Source of the DNA: Thozetella sp. PMI_491
Lineage: Eukaryota > Ascomycota > Sordariomycetes > Chaetosphaeriales > Chaetosphaeriaceae
Assembly (NCBI GenBank): GCA_021432635.1
Contig: MU270016.1
Location: 187,608-251,607 of the forward strand
Direction: 5' to 3'
Length of the DNA stretch: 64,000 bases
Part shown: in pieces, positions 33,961 through 43,976 of the stretch
Layout: each line of letters opens with the position of its first letter
How positions within the stretch are numbered: the first letter of the stretch is position 1
The notes under the pieces: generated by a model
What the model saw: only the letters and a program-made list of their open reading frames with translations
What the model was told of the DNA's origin: nothing
Databases searched by the model: none
Translations under genes and position numbers: made by a program

Positions 33961-35769
33961 CTAGTCGCTAGCCAACTGTTCATCTTTCTCCCGCTGCTCC
34001 AATCCGAATTTGGTGTCGAGAGTTGTACGCAGCACAATCTCCTTCTCCATGAATGCGAGGAGCAGGCCTAGCACAGCAAACCCGATAGACACATACCAGG
34101 TAAGACTGAGGCTGCGTGCATATACGTCCCGCACAGCCCCGCGTGAGGTCTCTGGGAAGCTTAATATAAAATCGGCTGCGGCAAACTCGTAAGCGCGTCC
34201 ACCTGCCAAGGCTTGCTCGACAGAGGGGTCGCCAATGCGCCACGCCTCTGTCGCAAACTTGGCGTTGAAGATGGCCGCCGGAATCGAAACGCCCCAGATC
34301 GCGCCATAGGCCCGCATAAACGCGAACGCCGCAGTCGCCGCCGCCATATCGCTCTCGGGCAGATCCGCCTGGACGGCCGGTAGCGTCGTCGACATCAGCA
34401 TGCCGAGCCCGAGGCTCGCGACGAGCTGGACTAGGACCCACTCGGCTGTCGAGGTGTCTGTGTTGAAGCGGGAGTAGAGGCCGAGACCGAGTGATGAAAT
34501 GCAGAAGCAGCCGATATGGAGGGGCCGGTAACGGCCCGTCTTGGTGACGACTCCGCCGGCGACAGCGGCAACTAGGACGATAAACAGAGAGGTTGGGAGC
34601 AGTGCAACGCCCGCAATCATGGGAGACATGCCGAGAACGGCCTGGAAGAAGATGGGCAGGAAATAGATGACCCAGAAGAGCAGAACATTGCCAACAAAGG
34701 CGATCAGGAGCGCAGCCGCCGGGGTGCGCCGCTTGAAGACTCGCTCGGGAAGCGCCGGTGCTTTTACCCAGGGCATGGTCTCGTACCAGTGAAAGAGGCC
34801 GAGACCGAGAATTCCAAGGACCAGAGGCACGATGATTTGATATGAGCTCCAGGCATAGAGCGCTCCTCCCCAGGACAGTGCTAGCAGCACCGACACAACG
34901 CTGCCCGTCAAGATGAAGTTGCCGCCGTAGTCGATCATGCGCAATCGCTCCAGAGCCGTAGCTTCTTTATTATAATTGACACGCAGGAAGAGAAAGTGGA
35001 GCACGAGAGCAACTCCAGAGATGGGCAGGTTGATATAGAAGACCTAGATGAATGGCCACCGTCAGTTATCGTGCGCTAGAGGGCCCCATTTTACGCACAC
35101 TTCGATACTTACCCATCTCCATGAGCTTCGCTGCACGATGGCTCCTCCGACAAACGGGCCGATGGAAGTCCCAAGAGCGAAAATTGCAAAGATGATTCCC
35201 ATGATTGTGCCTCGTTCTCTAAGTGGGACCAGGTCGCTGACGACAACCTCGATCAAGAGGTTGATGCCACCTCCGCCGACGCCCTGTACTGCGCGACCTC
35301 CGATGAGCATGGCCGAGCTCGTAGCGCCGCCACTTATTCCACTACCGAGAGCGAACAAGGCGACTACTCCGATCATCATCCATCGTCGGCCGAAGATGTC
35401 GCAAAACTGCCCTATCAAAGGTAGCGAGGCGGTGCTAGGACGCAATTAGCCCTTACATCAGGCTAGCATGTCTAGATCGTTAAAGGCTGGAGACGGGGCG
35501 ACCTACCTGGCTAGGAAGTATGCGTTCACGAACCACACATACAATTCGTTTGCTTCGAGCTCGTGGACGATGCTAGGCAAGGCCGTAGACGTTACCGTCG
35601 ACTCGACGGCGGCGAGCATGGTTGTCACGCAGATGGCGAAGAAGATGGCCCAGAACCGCCATCCTTTCTTCGCCGGGGCTTCCGGTAGGGGAGTCGATGT
35701 AGAGTCTTCGTTTTCCATCTCAGCCTTTAGAATGCCTCCCATATCGGGTGTTATTCTTTCGGAGTCCAT
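33961..35769 (-). CDS. MFS multidrug efflux pump, 14-helix DHA2 type (555 aa)
   Basis: Three exons: 35769-35507, 35434-35113 and 35043-33961. The protein has a hydrophilic N terminus (MDSERITPDMGG) and about 14 membrane helices. Family marks are LDxT-like ESTVTSTALPSIV in helix 1, FCDIFGRRWMM in loop 2-3, GRAVQGVGGGGIN in helix 4 (motif B), LRERGTIMG and FYINLPI in helix 6. It is a plasma-membrane H+ antiporter of the group that includes Tri12- and Aba4-like efflux pumps. Exported compounds are drugs or metabolites; the substrate is not known. The start codon is 388 bp from that of the AflR-like regulator, which is transcribed away from it, so the two probably share control. The gene looks whole. 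Confidence 0.9.
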
Positions 35770-36157
35770 CGCGATGCGACTGTCTTCTTGGCAGGAGGGT
35801 TAATGGGCATAGGTGCTTGTTTTCGTGCGCAGAACAATAGCGGAACTCTCGCATCACGACGATACAAGCCTATTATACGAAGAGGAGGATCAATGATTGG
35901 AAATCAAAGAAATTCCATGCAAGCTCGCCGTCCCCATCTTCGGCGGCAGAGTTCCCACAGTTCGGCGCGCTGTAGTGAGCACCGGCGCGATATCCCGCCT
36001 TGCCGGGGCCGAATTCCTTCCCAAAACGGCAAGGGCGCCGAATGTGGGGCGCGGTTCCACCGTCACCGTCGTAGAGGCCGAACGTCTTCGCCCGTCGGCA
36101 CTTTCCTCCCCACATCCACTCTCATCTCCTGGTATTCCGCCACCACGCGACGCGCGA
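35770..36157. promoter_or_regulatory. Divergent promoter, MFS pump and Zn2Cys6 regulator
   Basis: Only 388 bp separate the two start codons. The short head-to-head layout suits a local regulator controlling its neighbour pump. The regulator frame stays open upstream of the chosen ATG to about 35897, so part of this region might be coding if an upstream start is used. Confidence 0.5.
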
Positions 36158-37522
36158 ATGTCGGCCAGGGAAAAAGTACAGATTCTACGGCTGGGCGCTG
36201 GCGCGAGCCGCCGGGCGTGCGACCGATGTCACGGCCATAAGCTTCGCTGCCCGCGCGACAGCGAGGATGTCGAGTGCCTCCGCTGCCAGCGAGCAAAGGT
36301 GTCTTGCACCACCGGGTCCCAAAAGAGGTCTGGCCTCAGAGGTCGCGCGCGCATTCCACCTATGAACCAGACCGCCTCCATCCCGCTAAATGCCGAAGCA
36401 CTGGCCAATGGCCGAAAAGGTGGCCAATTACTAGGCCGGCTGTCAGCACCCCGGACCGACGCATCTGCCCCGTCGGCCCGGGCCATTGGAGTGCCCTTGC
36501 ACAACGATGTACATCTCGGCTTATTGGGTCTCGATGAGGGTTCCGATGAGGCGATGCTATCGTCACAACCTGGCTCAGATGAGCTCAGCAGCTATTTACA
36601 CGTCTCCGCTGCCCTCGGGCTCACCATTGAAGATCCCGCATCACGACAACCAGCAGCACTGGCTTTCCTATCCCAAGGTCCCTGGCCATCATGGTGGTCA
36701 GCAGATCGGCCTGAGACCGCACCCCGAGAAAATCCCATCTTGTTGCCCGGAGACTCGCAACAGAACGGCATCCCAAATGGCTCCGCCGACCAACCTCCAT
36801 CTAACACTTCTTCCACACCCGAGACAGCCCCATGGACTCAGAAGCTATATAACCTTACAATAAAACTCCATCAACACATGCAGTCTATCCCGGAGGTCAA
36901 AGTATGGAATGATGTGTGGAAGCCTACAGAGCTCGAAAGGGCAGAACATGCCGCTCTGGCGAGAGACAAGGAGCTCTTATTCGAGCGGACGCTAGAGTTA
37001 TCCCAGGAGCTCACCGAGCTGCTCAATTACGTGTGGCCGCGCTTTCGGGGTCGAGTGCCGGCCGGGCTGGATGAAAGCGTTCACACGGACCTTGATCCAC
37101 CGTTGCAGCTGCTTGTCATGACAGGCTACCTGTCACTCGTCGAGGCATACGACAAGATCCTCCTTAACATCCAGTCCTGTGCCCAGGTGCTTTTGTACAA
37201 CGACCCCGTGCCAGCCAAAGAGAAGCCCCCGCTATGTCTTCCGCCGATGCAGATCGGCTCATTCGAGATGACATCGAACTCCTCCACGCAGGTTGCCGTC
37301 CTAATCCACGTCATGGAGGCCATGATGATGCGCATGTGCAAGCTCGTCAAAGCCATGACACAGAAGCCCGGCGGCAGTGTCCTGGATTGTGAGCCAGGGC
37401 TACACGCTGCTGAGGCAGATATCACCTCCGTGACTTTAGGAGCATTAGAGGCCCGGGAGAAGTCGACAATGGAACTTTTAGAAACTGTTCGCAAGCAGGT
37501 ACTAGAATGTGGGATCCTGTAG
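36158..37522 (+). CDS. AflR-like Zn2Cys6 transcription factor (454 aa)
   Basis: One exon from ATG 36158, the first ATG in the frame, to TAG. Residues about 17-47 hold the binuclear cluster CDRCHGHKLRC...CLRCQRAKVSC (spacing 2-6-8-2-6), followed by a basic linker (KRSGLRGRAR). The middle is Ser/Pro-rich and disordered. The C-terminal third (YLSLVEAYDKILLNIQSC, MEAMMMRMCKLVKAM) matches the AflR-type regulatory domain used by pathway-specific activators of specialised-metabolite clusters. It acts in the nucleus on nearby promoters. It lies between a DHA2 pump and a P450, consistent with a local regulator. Lack of introns is usual for some members. The start is moderately certain. Confidence 0.85.
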   Translation: MSAREKVQILRLGAGASRRACDRCHGHKLRCPRDSEDVECLRCQRAKVSCTTGSQKRSGLRGRARIPPMNQTASIPLNAEALANGRKGGQLLGRLSAPRTDASAPSARAIGVPLHNDVHLGLLGLDEGSDEAMLSSQPGSDELSSYLHVSAALGLTIEDPASRQPAALAFLSQGPWPSWWSADRPETAPRENPILLPGDSQQNGIPNGSADQPPSNTSSTPETAPWTQKLYNLTIKLHQHMQSIPEVKVWNDVWKPTELERAEHAALARDKELLFERTLELSQELTELLNYVWPRFRGRVPAGLDESVHTDLDPPLQLLVMTGYLSLVEAYDKILLNIQSCAQVLLYNDPVPAKEKPPLCLPPMQIGSFEMTSNSSTQVAVLIHVMEAMMMRMCKLVKAMTQKPGGSVLDCEPGLHAAEADITSVTLGALEAREKSTMELLETVRKQVLECGIL

Positions 37523-37876
37523 CATATTCTGCGGCGTATTATTCTTCGAACATAAATGACTAGGAGGGTCGTAGCGAATGCAGACATGTCGCATCCCTTG
37601 GCATTGTAATTTTACCAACGCACTCCAGTATAAATGAATTGAATGACCTGACATTTCGATAAAATAGTTTTTGGACGCCTTCGATAACGTGATCACTAGG
37701 TTGTTTTTGAAAGAAAACATGATCTCGATGTCTTAGCCTCTCGAGCCCCCAGCATAGCAAGTCTCCAATGATGCACCGAGCTCCTTCCATGGAGCGCCAG
37801 AATTCGGCACACACGGGCTATAGGCTATCCTTGATATAACCGTACGGGGTACTGTTGAGTGAGCAAGCTAGATGCT
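37523..37876. other. Intergenic between convergent genes
   Basis: The 3' ends of the regulator (plus) and the P450 (minus) meet here. No gene or repeat is evident. Confidence 0.4.
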
Positions 37877-39757
37877 CTAAACCTTGCCGCTTTCCCGAGG
37901 AGTCAAGCGAACTCGCAGCCCCTTATTGTAGGCGACTCCGCCAGCTACTACATAGCGTCCCTCGTCAAGAAGCTCCATGTCCAGCCGGCGCACGACCTAT
38001 CACAATTCAAGTTAGTGTCGATTGAGCTAGCAAGCCATTTGAGGAAGTCCTTACCTCTGGTATAACCTTATACAACTCCATCGTCGCTATATCCTTCCCA
38101 AGACAGACGCGTGGCCCAACGCCAAACCAGAAACTCGATGCTTCCATCTCTGCCAGCCGCTGCTTGCTGCTCTCTAGCCACCTCTCGGGCCGGTAGGCTT
38201 CCGGATCCGGCGCATACAGCACCGGGTCCCGCTGCACGACGTACGCATTCGTTGTGATTTCGGCGCCGGCTGGCACCCAGACAGAGGATCCCCCCTTTGA
38301 ACCATCAGCGCCGCCAAGAGCTCCTTCGAGAACCTTTCCCGACAGCGGCACTACTCGCCCGAACAGATTCGTCGCAGGCGGGTTAAGCCGTAACGATTCC
38401 TTGATGGCAGCAACAGTGTACGGAAGATGATTACGGGTCTCCTCATACTGTACAGGAGAAGAGAGCTTTCCCGCTCCCTCGGCTGTGTCGATCTCAGCCC
38501 GAGCGCAAGCCAAAGTCGACGGGTTGGCGAGGAGGAATCGCATTGTAGAGCCTAGCGCGGTGCCCGTGGTGTCTGCACCTGCCATAATGAGCAGAGTAAC
38601 ATGCGCGAGTTTTTGAACAGGATCTAGCGGAGCATTGCCGATGCGGGCCTCGAGGGTGCTGGTCGCTGGCTCAGTGTCATGTTCTACTAGGAGGAAGAAG
38701 GGGGGGGGGGATGCTGGAAGCAGTTACGCACTATTGTAGAAAGTCCGGCTTCTCCATTTCAAAGCCTTGTTCGGCCTGTTTCTCTCTCTCGCCCAGCTGA
38801 TTGACCGCCTGACTCATCAAAAACCCGATACCTTGCTCACCATCGGGCGCTGGCAATAATTTCGCTGTGAGCTGCGACTGTAGGACCGTCTCGCGGAACC
38901 AGCGGAAGCGGCCAGCAAAGCCGAAGAAGGGCAGGGACTGCCTCCAGCTGGCTAAGATGTTGCGCTCGTCTCGGCTATTCGACACGAATCCCCAAGGGGT
39001 ATTGAAGGAGATCATAGTCATCACGTCAGCTGCGAATTCACTATTGCGAACTTGGTTATTTTCTGCTGCGTAGACACAAGGAACAGGTTGCTCCTTACGC
39101 TAGTTTGTCCGACAAGATGACTGGGGTGTTTGCTTGTTCCCCCATTCGTTGAAGAAACAAGCGCAAAAGATCATCGATGCGCGCCTCCCAACCCGTCTTG
39201 AGTGCGCCGATGGACCACTATGTCATGGTGAGAAATGGCCTCTTTCTGTAGTACTAATTGACGTACTTGCGGCCCCCCGAGCGCTTTCCGCAGCACTCGA
39301 TGATCGTCTCCGCTAATGGTGGTGAACAGGCTAGTAGGTCCCAGCACTCCGGTGCTATAGAGACCAGATTTGGTGTTGCATTTGGGGTCCCAGTAAATGT
39401 CGGCGACAGAAACAGGCTTCGGGCAGAGAAGCATGTTGGGTGATATCCGTATCGGCGTGTCCCCTACGTTGTATCGCAATTCGTTATGTGCCCTATCTAG
39501 CTTGCGTTATGAACAGTTCACTTACGCCCGTATTTTTTGACTAGTGAGAGCAGCCATTCTGGCTCTTCCTGGCGAGCAGATACAATGGCCGAATAAATGG
39601 AGAATGACGCTGCATACCAGGGCCCGGGGAATTTGGCCAGCGGGTGCAAGTAAAGATTGTATACAATACGTGCTATTATCGGCCCGAGTATTGCGACGAC
39701 GGCGAGCGCCGCAACCGAAGTAGGGCTTAGTTCTGCGATTGATGGCAAGAGCGCCAT
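37877..39757 (-). CDS. Cytochrome P450 monooxygenase (526 aa)
   Basis: Six exons: 39757-39526, 39463-39267, 39217-39099, 39040-38732, 38658-38055 and 37996-37877. An N-terminal membrane anchor (AALAVVAILGPIIARIVYNL) leads to the Pro-rich hinge HPLAKFPGPW. The I-helix oxygen motif is AGADTTG, the K-helix ExxR is KESLR, PERW follows, and the heme loop is FWFGVGPRVCLGK with the Cys ligand. It is an ER-bound class II enzyme of the pisatin-demethylase / benzoate-hydroxylase-like type, fed by a P450 reductase. Intron 4 (38731-38659) contains an 11-G run on the plus strand; an acceptor at CGACCAG gives a clean frame into YTLEARIGNAPLD. The gene is convergent with the AflR-like regulator. Substrate unknown; a role in toxin making or breakdown with the pump is inferred from position. 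Confidence 0.88.
38700..38710 (+). repeat. 11-G homopolymer inside a P450 intron
   Basis: Eleven consecutive G's lie within P450 intron 4. The run is prone to length error in sequencing but does not affect the coding frame under the model given. Confidence 0.8.
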
Positions 39758-40828
39758 TGTTGAGCGATGTTGTTTGGAGATATCTCCGCGGGTTTGGCGT
39801 TTGCAGACAACGACATGGCCTCGTAACACAAGCACACTGACAATGCCCCGACGGCGGCCATGTATAATCTCCTCGCGGTCGCATTTTGTTGAGGCCCGCT
39901 GTAGTTATGTCAATCAAGGACGGAACCCCTCTTTGCCTGCAGGACTGTGGATCGAGAGCTGTCTATCGCTACCGCAATCGCCACCAATGCAACCCAACCG
40001 AAGACGCTTGGCAACTTGCGTGCACTCACGTCGCCGCTCTGCGCCTTGAGTCGATAAGGAGAGGCGCCCAGCTACTGCACGGTTCGCACTGCGGATCGCA
40101 TTCATGTTTCATCAATATTAGACAGTCAGCCAATCCAAAGAAGAGTCCAAATATCTCCCAGCCACTCGCCGCGCCCAGAGGCGGGGAGCTGCAGAAACTC
40201 CACCCTAGCATCGATTGTGGCGGTACAAATGGCGGGCAGTAGCTGCGAGCGTGAATAGTAAGCCACTGTATAGCGAGTATAGCGAGATTCCATGGCTAGG
40301 TAGTTAAACGCCCGCAGCTGCTATAAGTACTTGAGAAGCGCACGTCGGACGGGGAAGATAGCGAGGTACCCTAGACTGGTATATTTCCCTAATACATAAG
40401 AGTGGATTGAGTTGCTTGTAGGCCAAACATTTAAGTATGTAGGTAGCACAACATGATGCAAGCTGATCCAAGCGAGATGATAGGTGAAACCGGTTGTGTT
40501 ACACCGCCGACGGCCTATAAAACGGCTAAATCGAGCCGTCAGAAGGCAAGTATCCAGTTGCCACGGGCATTTCGCCTTGATTTCACGGCTTTACGTCCCA
40601 CCGCAAAGATCGACCTGTGTTCCTACGATCTCAATCTGGAGGCGAGGATGGCGGTTTATCTCCTTGTGCAAGTGCTGTGTTAACCATATGCCTTGACGAG
40701 GAGGAAGGACTCAGATATCCGAGTGGACTACTTCCCGCATAGGTCTAATACAGCTGAATTATTGGAATCATTGCATCACAGTGCCCACTTAAAAGGCGCA
40801 TACATACATGTACTTCACTTTATTAAGT
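39758..40828. other. Intergenic, nothing seen
   Basis: The spacer lies upstream of the P450 and downstream of the mannosidase. Short frames on both strands lack support. No repeats beyond small AT-rich patches. Confidence 0.45.
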
Positions 40829-42684
40829 TTATCTAGTACTATATCTGAGGGGGTGTGCCTCAGTATTGAACACAAAGTTGTCCAAACTGATGAGGTCAGG
40901 TGGCGAGAATATCAAGTAGAAATACTTGAGCGTCTCGGACATCCAAAAACTCTGGAGTAAATTGTTAGCTGAAAGGAGCGAGAATAAAGATGTAGAAAGA
41001 CGCGTTACGCACCTCCATGGAGTTTTGCTGCATGCCTCCATTCGTGCTAGTCACATCGCTGACTGCCGAGTTCGCCAGCCCCGTCTTGGTAATGTGCATG
41101 ATGCCCTGGAACATCTCCCACGCCAGGTCGCGCAGGTCCTCCTTGCCGGTGATCCGATAGAGGATGAAGATGCTCTCGATCGCCTCGGGCCGGAGAATAT
41201 ACTGGGACTCCTGGATGTCCCAGTATCCCTTTGGTAGCGTCTTATCCGCATCCTTACTCCACTTCTTCTCGTCCCATTCGCAGCCTTCGAGCGAGGCCTT
41301 CTTCCCGCAAGGGAGCATCCGGAACCGCTCGGGCATGACGCCCGAGGGCATCGACTTGTACGCCCACCCGCAGCCGCGCGCGAGGCGCTCTCCGATATCT
41401 ACGTGCTTGTCCTCGCCGAACAGCTTTCCACCCAGCGCGAACATGCCCCCGGCGAAGCAGACGAGGTGCTGGCCCTCGGGGACTAGCGTAGCCCCGTTCT
41501 TGCCGGCGAAGGCGGTCCCGGCAACCAGGATATCCTCGTTGTTCGGCATCATGGGCCGGAAGATGATGTTGGAAAGGGCCGTCTCCATAGCGCGCAGGTG
41601 CATCTTCCTGTACGATGGGTCGCGGCCCCCAATGAGGGCGTGCATCTTGGACAGGTACTCGAAAAGGGAGTCCGCGTTGGAGCCTATGCAGAACTCGTCG
41701 CCGTCCATCTTCTTGCCCTTCACATCGACTGTTTTCGGCCACATGCCCGGGAGCCGCGTGAGTTCCTGTTCCTCCTCGTACCACGCCTTGACGCGGTAAA
41801 TTGCATCGTAATACTTGTTATCGCCCGTGAGCTGGCTAAGACGGGTGAGCTCGAGCGCGAGGGAAGCGGGTACAGCGCTCGGAGCTTGGCTCCTGTCGAG
41901 GGGAGTTTAGCAGAATGAAGCTTGCAACACGGTCGGGAACTGGGATCACTGAAACATACTCTGGGACTAGGAGACCAGCCATGGCGTTCTGGAAGTTGAA
42001 GGTGAAAACCGGCATCTGGTTCGGCGTGTCAAACCCCATGTATATCATATCGCCCAACTCCCGTGCCTTGGCGAGCAGAGCCCTCTCCTGGCTCAGATCG
42101 TAGGCGCTTAGAAGACCACCCAAGTGGCGAATGGTGGTTTCGAACAAGTTGATCTCGTACGCCGTCGTCTTATTCCAGTCCATCCTGCCCGCCTCTGCAG
42201 CAGCGAGGTAGAACTCATCCTTCAGCCCCATAATCCAGAGCGTATCCAGGCTGTCGACGATGGTAGCGGCCCATCCGCCGAACTTGTCATTGTAACCCCC
42301 GGTGACGGGCGACAGCTCGTCATGGAGCCATGCATGCTCCCGGTAGCTCTGCCAGCATCGGAGGAAGGCCTCGCGAACCGCAGTCTGGCGCGCCTCGGTC
42401 TTGGTGACGTTGGTGACTGGCACCTTGGGAAAGTCAAACTGGACCCGCGGGAGCGCCTCCGCCTTACCCCGAGGCAGCGGCTCGATCTTGTCGACTGGGT
42501 GGGCGCGGGAGAGGGCTCCCCAGTCAAAGGTGGACCGGACGAAGGCGAGCGCAGCTCCGTTGCTCCCCGACCGGAGCAGGGCCGAGGCGTCACCGTCCCC
42601 GAAGCGCTGGACAAGAGTATACAGAAGGACCACTAAAAAGACGGCGAAGATAAGGCGCGTCCGCGACCTCCGTGCGGCGGCCAT
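40829..42684 (-). CDS. GH47 mannosyl-oligosaccharide alpha-1,2-mannosidase (575 aa)
   Basis: Three exons: 42684-41960, 41892-41013 and 40951-40829. A short basic cytosolic tail ([10 protein letters not shown]) is followed by a signal anchor ([15 protein letters not shown]), so this is a type II membrane protein of the ER or Golgi. The catalytic barrel starts near residue 100 ([16 protein letters not shown]). Family landmarks are [64 protein letters not shown] and [16 protein letters not shown], with acidic residues in each that bind Ca2+ or act in inverting catalysis. It trims alpha-1,2-mannose from N-glycans during processing or folding control. The final Thr that binds Ca2+ is in FNTEAHP. 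The gene looks whole. Confidence 0.92.
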
Positions 42685-42852
42685 CGAGCAGCAACTGAAG
42701 CGCTGCGTCTCGGGGAGCTACTATCCCAAGACGAATTTGGCAGTTGCGCAGAACATCGGCAGAAGAAGTTCCGGCAAGATTGGCGGGCAGAGAATAAGAG
42801 GGAGGGCACCACCGCAACTGTAATAGCGCCGGTTCCGTTCCCAGGGCTTGGG

Positions 42853-42880
42853 TGACGGGCGACGGGCGACGGGCGACGGG
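42853..42880 (+). repeat. Four tandem copies of GACGGGC
   Basis: A perfect 7-bp unit occurs four times head to tail, about 170 bp upstream of the GH47 start codon. It may be a microsatellite or a binding-site array. Confidence 0.85.
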
Positions 42881-43517
42881 CGCATGCTTGGCCAAGCGCC
42901 CCTTGCTGCTGCAACCGTAAATCCTCTCGCGTGCCCCGGGGCCGGGGCCAAGGCCCCTGAAAACCCAATCTCGACCCACATGGACCGCTGGAAGGGGGCT
43001 CGTACGAAGGGCGGATGGCCGCCAAGGCTGGGTCTCATGGGGTGTCTTGCCCAAAACAGGGTTGGCTTTGGGGGGGTGCTGAGGTCCCCTGCTGTGGATC
43101 CGGGGCGAATTCTTTACGATCAGGGGCTGGCTGCCTGAAAAGCCCGGCCGGCGATGCCTCTCATTGGGTTGCGGTTCGGTTATAAGAGCCGTGGCTAACC
43201 AGATCTGGGATGCCATTCTTTGCGGGTAAGCAGATGGCTCGTATCCGAAGCCTGCGACGAATGGGCGGAAATTGTTCTGAGCCGCTGCGCCGTTTGCCAA
43301 GACAATGTAATCCGTGCTATGCATTTCTTAGCAATAGTTTGATGAAGGCGCCCCAAAAATACTTTTCAGCACTGCAGACTAGAAGGAACTGGCGCCAGGC
43401 CAGAGGTGCGATGCAACCGCCCGCACCCTATAGCATAAAAGTATACAGAGCCGTCGAGTTTCGCGCCGACGCCTCATGACCCGCGCTTTTGGTGCGGTGC
43501 CTCTCACCCCCTCGCGG

Positions 43518-43554
43518 TAAAAAATAAAATAAAAAAATAAAATAAAAAGAAAAG
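43518..43554 (+). repeat. A-rich low-complexity tract
   Basis: The tract has repeated AAAATAAAATA-type units on the plus strand, about 430 bp before the RecQ start. Poly(dA:dT) tracts exclude nucleosomes and often mark fungal promoters. Confidence 0.75.
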
Positions 43555-43976
43555 CGTCCGTGAGTTTTCAGGGTAGGCTCCGGGGCGAACTAGTTGTACG
43601 TGGTGGAATGGGCGGCGGCGTCTCAGATCTCGGACTGGCCATCGTTTTCGCAACGTGGACTCCTCAACCGTCTGTCTGGGCCAGAAAGGGGCAGCTGCAA
43701 ACTGGAACGTTGCGGATTTGCCCCAGTGGCGATGGCGATAAGGTAGGCGATAAGGTTCAGGGGCGGGGCGGCAGGGGCGCCTGAGCTCCGGGCCGACCCT
43801 GGTTGCTTGCCACCTGCCTGTGTCACTTGCCTGGACCCTGGAGCTATGACCACCACCTGCACTTTACGCGTCGTCGCGTCTTCGTGAATCGGCTCCGTCA
43901 GCCGCAGCCTCGTCAATCGCGTGGCATTGGGATTTCGGCACCGAGTTTCGCATCAATCGGACCGAACTTGCCCAGG

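Larger units (their letters stand above)
42685..43976. other. Intergenic between divergent GH47 and RecQ genes
   Basis: The 1.3 kb holds both promoters. A GACGGGC 7-mer array (42853-42880) and an A-rich tract (43518-43554) are the only structured parts. No gene is evident. Confidence 0.5.

Noticed and set aside
38658-38735. Apparent break in the P450 at the 11-G run
   Set aside because: The first acceptors tried (CTAG, TAGTAG) broke the frame, but an acceptor ending at 38659 restores a clean reading into YTLEARIGNAPLD, so the gene is intact.
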